From Bacteroidota bacterium (GTDB taxonomy: Bacteria; Bacteroidota; Bacteroidia; UKL13-3), in assembly GCA_947449515.1 (NCBI GenBank), contig CANFSD010000083.1, positions 1-7,170 on the forward strand: a DNA stretch of 7,170 nucleotides. Reading direction: 5' to 3'. The notes under the pieces are model-generated. The model did not search any database, was not told the origin of the DNA, and saw only the letters and a list, made by a program, of their open reading frames with translations. The position numbers were made by a program, and so were the translations under genes. The stretch's first letter is position 1; each line of letters begins with the position of its first letter. This document shows positions 1 through 6,012 of this stretch, one piece after another.

Positions 1-764
1 CCCAAATGCAACAGCGTCTTTTTGTTTTCAATGGAATAGGCTATTAAGTCATACATCATGCGTTGGTACAAATGTACTTCTGTGCCAATTGCTAATTCAT
101 AGCCTAAATGCATAGCGTTTACCTCGCTGCCATCATTGATGTAGGAGATAAAGCCAATTAATTGGCCATTTTTGAAATAGCCGTTTACTTGGTATTTGTT
201 GTCCAATTGTTCATGAAAATTACGGAGCAGCAATGCCAAATCCTTCCCCAATGTGATGGTTTTATGTTTAAGGGTTTCATTCAATAAATGAGCACAAGGT
301 ATAATCCAATTTCCGAGTCCGTCTGTATTCAAATTGCGCATTTCAATACCTTCAGACAAGGCAAAAACCCTATTGGTTCTAATCCTGTATTTAGAACTCA
401 TTGCCGATTTATAGTCGTCAAAATGCTCCCAATTTGGACGAATTTCAATTTGCATAAATGGGTCGGCTTCAATCACAATTCCATCCTTAATAGGTTCGAG
501 CCCAAATACATTTCCAATAATAACACCACAAGATTTTTTGCTACGGTCAAATTGAGCTATGCCAGCCGCCTTATCTATTTTAGACATGGCCAAGCCGGGA
601 GTACAAGAATTACCTAAATACCTAAAGTAGTGCTTGCGCATAAAAAAATTAATGAGGCGAATGGTAAATCGCCACACATATTTTCCTGTTGGTTTGCTCA
701 ATTCTAAAAAAGAATAAATAGCCTCCTCGCCATTTACCAGCATGGTTCCTCCATGGTTTGGCAT
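1..764 (-). CDS. GNAT/FemAB-like acyltransferase, C-terminus cut by window edge
   Basis: The reading frame is open without a stop from 869 to the left edge, so the C-terminus is missing. About 254 codons are visible from the first in-frame ATG at 764. The visible protein has an RPNWEHFDDYKSAMSSKYR stretch (residues about 109-127) followed, near residues 194-240, by a predicted beta-strand/helix unit of GNAT type (GYFKNGQLIGFISYIN, then HLGYELAIGTEVHLYQRMMYD). This layout resembles Bacteroidota proteins annotated as GNAT or peptidoglycan-biosynthesis FemAB-like acyltransferases, which move an acyl or aminoacyl group to an amine. The substrate cannot be told. The start is uncertain. A TTG at 800 is in frame, and the upstream codons up to 869, which read as a hydrophobic stretch, could be coding. 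The frame is closed by a TGA at 870-872, inside the end of the preceding gene. It is the last gene seen of the minus-strand cluster, about 90 bases after the TlpA-like gene if the ATG is used. Confidence 0.7.
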   Translation of the reverse strand, partial: MPNHGGTMLVNGEEAIYSFLELSKPTGKYVWRFTIRLINFFMRKHYFRYLGNSCTPGLAMSKIDKAAGIAQFDRSKKSCGVIIGNVFGLEPIKDGIVIEADPFMQIEIRPNWEHFDDYKSAMSSKYRIRTNRVFALSEGIEMRNLNTDGLGNWIIPCAHLLNETLKHKTITLGKDLALLLRNFHEQLDNKYQVNGYFKNGQLIGFISYINDGSEVNAMHLGYELAIGTEVHLYQRMMYDLIAYSIENKKTLLHL

Positions 765-853
765 GGAGCGCAATAATTGTTGGTACTTAGGTTCGGACAA
801 GAAAATAATTTTATATAGTAAAGGAAAATAAATCCAAAATGTTTTAACTAGGC

Positions 854-2251
854 CTATTTTAATGCCGCTTCAATGAGTTGGTAAATTTGACCATTGCTAG
901 GACGAACAGCCGGAGCAGCAATAAATTTCCCATCCTTTCCAATCAAATAATAAGCAGGAATACTGCTTATTTTATAATTTTCTAAAACCTTCGGATTGTT
1001 CTGTGAATTGGACAATAAGTTGATGCCATTGATTTGGAAACTGGCCACGGCCTCTTTCCACCTGTTTTCATCTTCATCTATGGAGATATTTAAGAACACT
1101 ACATCTTTGCCTGCAAAATATTTTTTAAGGTCTTCTGCCGCAGGAATTTCTCTTTTACAGGGTCCACACCAACTTGCCCAAAAATCTATGTATACCACTT
1201 TGCCAATAAAGTCACTAAGGGATACTTGCTTGCCATCCATACTTTTTAACGTAAATGGAAATGCGGCTGCACCTGGTGCAAAGGGAAGTTTTTCGCGGTA
1301 GCTCCCTTCCAATAAATTAAATCCAGGGCTTTTACCTAGTTCTTTTTTTACCCTTTCATACAGCAAACTTGCATCGGTCATTTGTCCGTATTGCATAATA
1401 TCACTCCATAACATGAGCCTAAATTTATTGAGCACTTCGCCACTAAAAAAATTGGCGCAGTAATCATACAATTGAACGGCATTCATTTCTTGTGGTGCCG
1501 TTCTCAAGGCACGCATAAAACAGTATTTTAACCAAACACAATACTGGGTTGAATTTAAATAAATCGGCTGATTTAATGGGATGTTCTTGAGGTAATAGAA
1601 GTAAGAACTGTCAACCTGAAGCTCTTTATTATCAATGCCTCGCATAGAATAGTACCAGGTAGGATAATTGATTTTAAAAGCTTCGTTTTCAAATTTTATT
1701 TCTGCACTTTGCCAGTTAACAAAGGCCTCGCTTAATCCCTTTTTGTTTTTCAGTAAAAAGGCAATTTTTGTTTGTGTAATGCTATCGAGCAAAGCTTTAA
1801 ATTGTTCAGGATTTCTTCTGCCCATTTCTTCCAACATCTTGGTGGTAAAATCGGCACTTTCAAAACTGTTTTGGAATTGTTTTTTCTGAATTTCATTCCA
1901 CGCAGCTTCCTTGGCACCTCTGCCCGAAAAGGTTTGCGTGCGCATTCCGTTGTTGTGTTTTACATTGATGTATAAGCTATCGCCTGGAGCAATATGAAAC
2001 CTTAAGATGTCTGAACCCATAAATAAATTCACCAATTGGTCTTGTATGATAAAAACACTTGCTGTGAATTTTCCATTTCCATCTAGGCTAACTTCAATTT
2101 GATCTAAATCTGCCTTGTAAGGGCTGGTATAATATTGCAAGTTGCTTGTTTGGTTGGCAAAGGCAGGGATAATACCACTAATTTTTACTTCCGTTTGTGC
2201 CGAAATTAAATTACTAAAAAGTATAGCGCTTAATAAAATTGTAACGCGCAT
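854..2251 (-). CDS. Secreted TlpA-family thioredoxin-like disulfide oxidoreductase
   Basis: The C-terminal part (last ~140 residues) is a thioredoxin fold of the TlpA/ResA kind. It has the WASWCGPC active site, with Cys374 and Cys377 counted from an ATG at 2287, and the cis-proline loop SSIPAYYLIG (Pro444). Such proteins reduce or exchange disulfides in the periplasm, for example during cytochrome c maturation. The first ~110 residues resemble the beta-rich DUF4369 module common in Bacteroidota TlpA proteins (KISGIIPAF, then HIAPGDSLYINV). A ~200-residue helical segment lies between the two modules. An N-terminal signal peptide ends at about LISA-Q, so the protein is exported. Two starts are possible, 2287 (477 residues) and 2251 (465 residues). 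I prefer 2251 because it opens directly with MRVTILLSAILF and follows an A-rich stretch, but 2287 is not excluded. It lies 39-75 bases after maf on the same strand and probably shares its transcript. The natural substrate is unknown. Confidence 0.9.
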   Translation of the reverse strand: MRVTILLSAILFSNLISAQTEVKISGIIPAFANQTSNLQYYTSPYKADLDQIEVSLDGNGKFTASVFIIQDQLVNLFMGSDILRFHIAPGDSLYINVKHNNGMRTQTFSGRGAKEAAWNEIQKKQFQNSFESADFTTKMLEEMGRRNPEQFKALLDSITQTKIAFLLKNKKGLSEAFVNWQSAEIKFENEAFKINYPTWYYSMRGIDNKELQVDSSYFYYLKNIPLNQPIYLNSTQYCVWLKYCFMRALRTAPQEMNAVQLYDYCANFFSGEVLNKFRLMLWSDIMQYGQMTDASLLYERVKKELGKSPGFNLLEGSYREKLPFAPGAAAFPFTLKSMDGKQVSLSDFIGKVVYIDFWASWCGPCKREIPAAEDLKKYFAGKDVVFLNISIDEDENRWKEAVASFQINGINLLSNSQNNPKVLENYKISSIPAYYLIGKDGKFIAAPAVRPSNGQIYQLIEAALK

Positions 2252-2326
2252 TTGATTTTTTTTGAATGAAATAACTTTTGAAAGCATGGTTTGAAATTAG
2301 GTAGGTAAGTTAGGTTTTAGGCTTGT

Positions 2327-2902
2327 TTATTTTTTCTTAATTTTCTGAATTACTTCATTAACCCTGCTAACGGGTAAGCCCATTACATTGTAAAAGCAGC
2401 CTTCAATTTTTTCTACTGCAGTATAGCCAAACCAATCCTGAATGCCATAACTACCGGCCTTGTCAAAGGGTTGGTGGTTATTGATATAATACCAAATATC
2501 GTTTTCAGTTAAATTTTTGCAGGTAACTTTGGTACGTTCGCTAAAGGAAAATTGAGCTGTTGCTGTTTTTAAACAAACGCCTGTATACACTTCATGGGTT
2601 TGACCACAAATAGTTGAAAGCATTTCAAAAGATTCTGCTTCATTGGCAGGTTTGTTTAATACCTTTCCATTGATCCAAACAATGGTATCTGCCGTTAACA
2701 AAATTTCATTAGTCAAAATTTCATTAGGGTAATGTGCCGCTTTTTTAATGGCTAGTTTTTCTGCAATCTGGTCTGGTGTATCAAGTGCATCAAAGGATTC
2801 ATCTACTTCATAGGTAAACACTTCAAAGGGCAAGGCCAAGCCTTTAATGAGTTCTTGCCTTCTAGGAGATTTAGAGGCTAAAATTATTTTTTTATCAGTC
2901 AT
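2327..2902 (-). CDS. maf: Maf-family nucleoside triphosphate pyrophosphatase (dTTP/UTP type)
   Basis: This is a cytoplasmic Maf/HAM1-like enzyme that hydrolyses nucleoside triphosphates to the monophosphate and pyrophosphate, thought to clear non-canonical or excess nucleotides. All family motifs are present, numbered from the chosen start: ILASKSPRRQEL at 7-18 with Arg14 and Arg15, LTADTIVWINGKVLNKP at 69-85 with Asp72 and Lys84, and DKAGSYGIQ at 147-155. The KAGxYxIQ form matches the YhdE (dTTP/UTP) branch rather than the YceF (m7GTP) branch. The length, 191 residues, is normal for the family. The frame extends upstream to an ATG at 2923, but the ATG at 2902 is preferred. It puts the SxSPRR motif at the usual distance from the N-terminus, and it overlaps the upstream stop codon as TAATG, a layout typical of translational coupling. 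A 15-base tandem duplication falls just before the ADT motif without breaking the frame. Confidence 0.95.
   Translation of the reverse strand: MTDKKIILASKSPRRQELIKGLALPFEVFTYEVDESFDALDTPDQIAEKLAIKKAAHYPNEILTNEILLTADTIVWINGKVLNKPANEAESFEMLSTICGQTHEVYTGVCLKTATAQFSFSERTKVTCKNLTENDIWYYINNHQPFDKAGSYGIQDWFGYTAVEKIEGCFYNVMGLPVSRVNEVIQKIKKK
2699..2727. repeat. Two tandem copies of a 14-base unit inside maf (period 15)
   Basis: CAAAATTTCATTAG occurs at 2699-2712 and again at 2714-2727, identical in both copies and separated by one base. The period of 15 keeps the reading frame, and in the protein it gives NEILT followed by NEILL just before the catalytic LTADT segment. It looks like a replication-slippage duplication. 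Confidence 0.85.
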
Positions 2903-4047
2903 TATTCTACAGTATCCACCCAAATAAATTGTCCGCCACTGAGCCTGAAAATATCTTTATCAATTACAAATTCATCTCCATCTTTAATTTTCTTCATGTC
3001 TATATCATTGGTGGCGGTATGGATAGAACCCTTGGTTTGAAGGGCAATTTTAAGGTATTGGTCGTTGATACCTTTTTTGGTACCACACATAATTACATGC
3101 ACGGGTTTTTTGATACGTCTTAGTAAATTCATATCTCTTACCGGACTATCATCTGCAACCAAAACTATATCAGAAAAATCTCGGTAATTGATAATAGAGA
3201 AAACTACAGCTTCTAAATCGTTTTCTGGTTCATCGCCGCCTTCACCCATTTTACGTACATCCTCCACATCCTTTTTCATTTTGCGGTAGTCTTTGGCTTC
3301 AAAGGGGTGTATGCCACCGGTACGACCAATTATTTTTTTATCATCGCTTAGGTTGTCGCCATCATTAAAGAGTACATAATATTTTATTCTGCCATCTTCA
3401 TAGGTTTGTTTATACCAAACCAGCATTTGACCAATGTATGGAAACATACTACCGGTCATGTCAACCACCATCATAACCTTTCGCCAATCTTTGTTTCTTT
3501 TAAAAACATTGAAGAGGGTGGAATCTTTAATTTTGTATTCGCCGCTCAGAAATTTATCGAACTTAAGTGTAGTTTCTTTGGTAGGACTTTCAAAAGTGAC
3601 ACTTCCTTTTTTATCAAAATGGGCATAGGATCCTGTGAGTTCACCTTTTTCAAAAACGGCTTCAGTGGTTACAAAACCATTTTGATCATATTCGCGTTCG
3701 TAACCTGTTTTTAATCCTGCCTTGTATACTTCTTCCACCTTAGTGCTGCAGTTTGGGTAAAACATTACACGCGGACCTTCTAGTATTCCTCTGTGGTAGG
3801 TATTGCTATATTCTAAACAATCTTGGTTATCAAAATAGGCAATTTCAAGGCCTTCTTTTTCGCCATTTTCGTAGTACACTTCGTATTTTAAATCGCCATT
3901 TGGCCAGAAATAACGCCAAAATCCTTGTTTGGCACCACTAGACAGGGTTAGGTTAATGGTGTCGCCATTGTCTATGGTAAATGTTTGCGCATGAGATGGC
4001 AAACAAGGTGATAGCATTACTAAAAAAATGAAAAGAAAATTCTTCAT
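2902..4047 (-). CDS. Secreted MORN-repeat and von Willebrand A domain protein
   Basis: Numbered from the ATG at 4047, the protein has 381 residues. Residues 1-21 form a signal peptide ending in PSHA-Q, so it is exported. Residues about 38-155 hold four or five MORN-type repeats of roughly 23 residues, of the YwqK-like sort (GFWRYFWPNGDLKYEVYYENG is the clearest, then degenerate copies). Residues about 188-345 are a von Willebrand A-like domain. It has a metal-site motif D196-M-T198-G-S200, a likely third ligand at Thr243 in the GRTGGI loop, a GEGGDEPEND segment at 268-277 and an Asp pair at 299-300. A short beta-rich tail follows. vWA domains usually bind partners through a divalent metal and MORN repeats are often contact or membrane modules, so a surface or periplasmic scaffold role is plausible, but the function is unknown. 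The frame opens at 4083, yet the start at 4047 is chosen because it begins the signal peptide and lies just after the promoter's -7 box. The stop overlaps the maf start (TAATG). Confidence 0.85.
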   Translation of the reverse strand: MKNFLFIFLVMLSPCLPSHAQTFTIDNGDTINLTLSSGAKQGFWRYFWPNGDLKYEVYYENGEKEGLEIAYFDNQDCLEYSNTYHRGILEGPRVMFYPNCSTKVEEVYKAGLKTGYEREYDQNGFVTTEAVFEKGELTGSYAHFDKKGSVTFESPTKETTLKFDKFLSGEYKIKDSTLFNVFKRNKDWRKVMMVVDMTGSMFPYIGQMLVWYKQTYEDGRIKYYVLFNDGDNLSDDKKIIGRTGGIHPFEAKDYRKMKKDVEDVRKMGEGGDEPENDLEAVVFSIINYRDFSDIVLVADDSPVRDMNLLRRIKKPVHVIMCGTKKGINDQYLKIALQTKGSIHTATNDIDMKKIKDGDEFVIDKDIFRLSGGQFIWVDTVE

Positions 4048-4052
4048 TGTTA

Positions 4053-4084
4053 CAAAGATAAGGAAGCCAAATGGAGGTGGCAAA
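4053..4084 (-). promoter_or_regulatory. Bacteroidota-type promoter (-33 TTTG, -7 TATCTTTG)
   Basis: On the minus strand TTTG (4084-4081) is followed by exactly 20 bases and then TATCTTTG (4060-4053), a full match to the Bacteroidota TAnnTTTG box at the usual spacing. It lies in the 63-base gap between the O-acetyltransferase and the MORN-vWA gene. The box ends only five bases before the ATG at 4047, so the transcript would be leaderless or nearly so. It would drive the MORN-vWA, maf, TlpA and GNAT genes. Confidence 0.7.
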
Positions 4085-4110
4085 TTTACCTGAAATAAGC
4101 TTGAGTTGCG

Positions 4111-4719
4111 TTAAATTTTAACCCAAGTTTTGGTATTCTTTTCGTATTGTTTGATAATTTTAGCGGGGTTTCCAGCCACAATAGTAAAGGCAGGTACATC
4201 TTTGGTGACAATGCTTCCCGCAGCCACCACAGCGTGTTTGCCAATTGTAACGCCAGCGGTAATTACGGCATTTGCACCAATCCAACAATTGTCTTCAATA
4301 GTAATTTGGTTAGTTTCTACTTCTTGGTCTTTTATGGGAACATCAATATTTTGATAGGTATGGTTTAAGCCACTTACCACAATGTTTTGGGCTAAAATTA
4401 CATTGTTGCCAATATTTACAGGGCCAATTATTACATTTCCAATGCCAATTCTGGTTTGGCTGCCAATGCAAACAGCACCCACACCATTGTTGATGGTAGC
4501 AAAATCTTCTATGGTGCTTCCTTTGCCCAATTCAAAAGTCTGAAATGGGAATACATCCATTCTTGTTTGCCAATTGATAGTTCCTTTTACATGATGGAAA
4601 AAAGGATTTACAAAATATTTAACCCAAGTTCGAGGCCTGGCTTGTCTGCTTGGAATAAGCAGCCAATGCACCCATTTTTTTAGAGCTGGATTAGATTTGA
4701 TGACACTTGAAATAGACAT
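4111..4719 (-). CDS. Left-handed beta-helix (hexapeptide-repeat) O-acetyltransferase
   Basis: The 202-residue protein is a hexapeptide-repeat acyltransferase of the WcaF/WbbJ/maltose-acetyltransferase kind, which moves acetyl from acetyl-CoA to a sugar hydroxyl and works as a trimer. After about 60 N-terminal residues, coils of the [IV]-G-x-x repeat run from about residue 64 to 185 (CIGSQTRIGIGNVIIGPVNIG, then IGANAVITAGVTIG). A loop between coils carries GLNHTY, and His120 there is the expected catalytic base. The C-terminus has the standard VPAFTIVAGNPAKII ending. No signal peptide is seen, so it should be cytoplasmic. It is divergent to the polysaccharide export genes at 5244 onward, which suggests, but does not prove, that it decorates the same polymer. 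It is separated from the next minus-strand gene by 63 bases that hold a separate promoter, so it may be transcribed on its own. No clear promoter was found upstream of its ATG at 4719. Confidence 0.92.
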   Translation of the reverse strand: MSISSVIKSNPALKKWVHWLLIPSRQARPRTWVKYFVNPFFHHVKGTINWQTRMDVFPFQTFELGKGSTIEDFATINNGVGAVCIGSQTRIGIGNVIIGPVNIGNNVILAQNIVVSGLNHTYQNIDVPIKDQEVETNQITIEDNCWIGANAVITAGVTIGKHAVVAAGSIVTKDVPAFTIVAGNPAKIIKQYEKNTKTWVKI

Positions 4720-5059
4720 ATCAATGAATAAATGGTACTTGGCTTGAGAAAGAATTTTTAAATGGGGAAATTACAATATTAAGTATTGGCTTGCAAGTTA
4801 GATTTCATGCTATTCTTTTTTCCATGAGCTGGGCAATATTTTTATTGTTTTATTCCTATTTGGTTCGACCCGAAACCTTGCAATTGTTTAATGAAGATAG
4901 ATAATCCGAGATGGCCATTCTGCGCCCATTTTTAGGCATTTATAAGTTTTTAAGGCTTGTTGATAACATGAATTTAACAGGAGAAATCTTTAAATAATAT
5001 AAAAAACAGAGATGTATGTTTAGGATAAAAAAAGTGAATGAAAAATATAATAATTAACC

Positions 5060-5086
5060 GAGGCGCTCTTATTTGCGCAAGGCCTC
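5060..5086. repeat. Imperfect GC-rich inverted repeat
   Basis: GAGGCGC at 5060-5066 faces GCGC at 5075-5078 and, after a small bulge, CTC at 5084-5086, around an 8-base loop. It stands out as a GC-rich patch in very AT-rich surroundings. No T-run follows on either side, so it is not a standard terminator. It could be a protein-binding dyad or a leader hairpin of the TolC-like gene. Confidence 0.4.
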
Positions 5087-5143
5087 TCGTAAATTAGTTG
5101 AGGATAAAAATAATTACAAAATTCTGCTGTCAGAAAATTGGAC

Positions 5144-5160
5144 ACCCTAATGCCTAGGGT
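5144..5160. repeat. Perfect 6-base hairpin dyad upstream of the TolC-like gene
   Basis: ACCCTA at 5144-5149 and TAGGGT at 5155-5160 are perfect inverted copies separated by the five bases ATGCC. The dyad lies 83 bases before the ATG at 5244 and just upstream of the weak -7-like box at 5196. That position suits an operator or a leader hairpin, though six-base arms can arise by chance. Confidence 0.4.
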
Positions 5161-5243
5161 TAATAAGTGAATCCCATATACATATAAATGTGGCTTTACT
5201 TTGTTGGTAAGAAAAATTAACTCAAGCACCATTCAATTTTGAT

Positions 5244-6002
5244 ATGAAATACATGAAGCAAATGCTCGTTTTTTTATTGGGGATTTTAACCTTATCTCCC
5301 TCTGCAAAAGCGCAGGCAGATTCTCTTTTTCTTGATCCTAAAGTTGATATCGTGATGTTGTTGCCAACGTTTGATTCCCTGTTTGAAATTGCTAAATCAG
5401 TAAATCCTACCTTGAAGCAGGAGCTTGCAGCACAGCGTGCCAACCAATGGAATGTTGCATATACAAGATGGATATGGGCCCAAAATATTAATATGTTTTA
5501 CAATTATTCTTTAGGGAGCTTACCATTTTTTGCCTATACCGATCCAACGCAACCATTGAATACAGGATTGGTTCAGGTGAAGCAAGGTTTTCGTGCTGGG
5601 ATAACCGTTTCACTATCTGTTTTTGATATTATGGGTCAGCAAGGAAGGGTAAATGAAGCGAAAGAAAAGGTAATACTTCAAAAATATAAAAGAGATGCAG
5701 AGACGGTTGAGTTAAGAAGAAAATTGGCTCAGTTTTATGCAGACTTAATAGGATTTGATAGATTATACCAAGGAAGAAATGAAGATTATTTGACCCAATT
5801 GGTTGCTTGTCAAGTAGCAGAAAAGGAATACCGTGAAGGAGTTATTCATATGTCGGAATATGCTCGTCAGAAAACGGTGTTATCAGATGCAGAAGCAACT
5901 TATCATGAATCCTTCAGGTTGTATTTTGGTGCATTAAAACAGTTTGAGGCAATATTAGGTGTGCCATTGCATACTATAATGATTAAACAGAAGAAAAACT
6001 AA
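5244..6002 (+). CDS. Short TolC-like outer-membrane protein with a single efflux repeat
   Basis: The 252-residue protein starts with a signal peptide (MKYMKQMLVFLLGILTL, cleavage near AKAQ-A at residue 24). The rest has the order expected for one outer-membrane-efflux repeat of TolC. There is a helix with the family-like SLFEIAKSVNPTLKQELAAQRA stretch (about 45-85), two beta strands (about 82-95 and 115-128, the second ending in VSLSVFD), and a long helix pair (about 131-240). Full TolC proteins have two such repeats and usually more than 400 residues, so this one is about half size and would need more subunits to close a barrel. The frame is intact, so it does not look like a truncated pseudogene. 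The next gene starts 10 bases later and encodes a Wzz/PCP protein, which points to a role in moving a polysaccharide across the outer membrane rather than drug efflux. ATGs at codons 4 and 7 are alternative starts. Confidence 0.75.
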   Translation: MKYMKQMLVFLLGILTLSPSAKAQADSLFLDPKVDIVMLLPTFDSLFEIAKSVNPTLKQELAAQRANQWNVAYTRWIWAQNINMFYNYSLGSLPFFAYTDPTQPLNTGLVQVKQGFRAGITVSLSVFDIMGQQGRVNEAKEKVILQKYKRDAETVELRRKLAQFYADLIGFDRLYQGRNEDYLTQLVACQVAEKEYREGVIHMSEYARQKTVLSDAEATYHESFRLYFGALKQFEAILGVPLHTIMIKQKKN

Positions 6003-6012
6003 ACGAATTATA

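Larger units (their letters stand above)
4720..5243. other. Divergent intergenic region without a convincing gene
   Basis: These 524 AT-rich bases separate the minus-strand acetyltransferase from the plus-strand TolC-like gene and must hold both of their promoters. I found no full TAnnTTTG promoter with a paired TTG. The nearest plus-strand match is TTACTTTG at 5196-5203, seven of eight bases, without a good -33 partner. Two short dyads are listed separately. A plus-strand frame from 4728 to 4997 is broken by one stop and is treated as doubtful. No tRNA, rRNA or strong intrinsic terminator was recognised. Confidence 0.6.

Noticed and set aside
288..617. Plus-strand open frame of 109 codons
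   Set aside because: It lies opposite the GNAT-like gene, whose minus-strand frame is open throughout and carries family-like motifs; the plus-strand product has no recognisable features.
2290..2325. TTAGG-like iterations between maf and the TlpA-like gene
   Set aside because: The units are irregular (TTAGG, TAGG, TTAGG, TTTTAGG) and only a few long; there is no exact tandem array, and a 39-base spacer can show this by chance.
2902..4047. MORN-repeat protein as the antitoxin of a YwqJK-like toxin pair
   Set aside because: The repeats resemble YwqK, but the protein is exported, carries a vWA domain, and has no toxin gene beside it.
5060..5086. GC-rich hairpin as an intrinsic terminator
   Set aside because: No T-run follows on either strand, and no gene ends nearby, so a terminator call is not supported.
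5020..5232. Minus-strand open frame of 70 codons in the intergenic region
   Set aside because: It crosses both dyads and the likely promoter region of the TolC-like gene, has no recognisable motif, and its composition is what AT-rich noncoding DNA gives.
5222..5443. Minus-strand open frame of 73 codons over the start of the TolC-like gene
   Set aside because: It is antisense to a signal peptide and first helix that are clearly coding on the plus strand.
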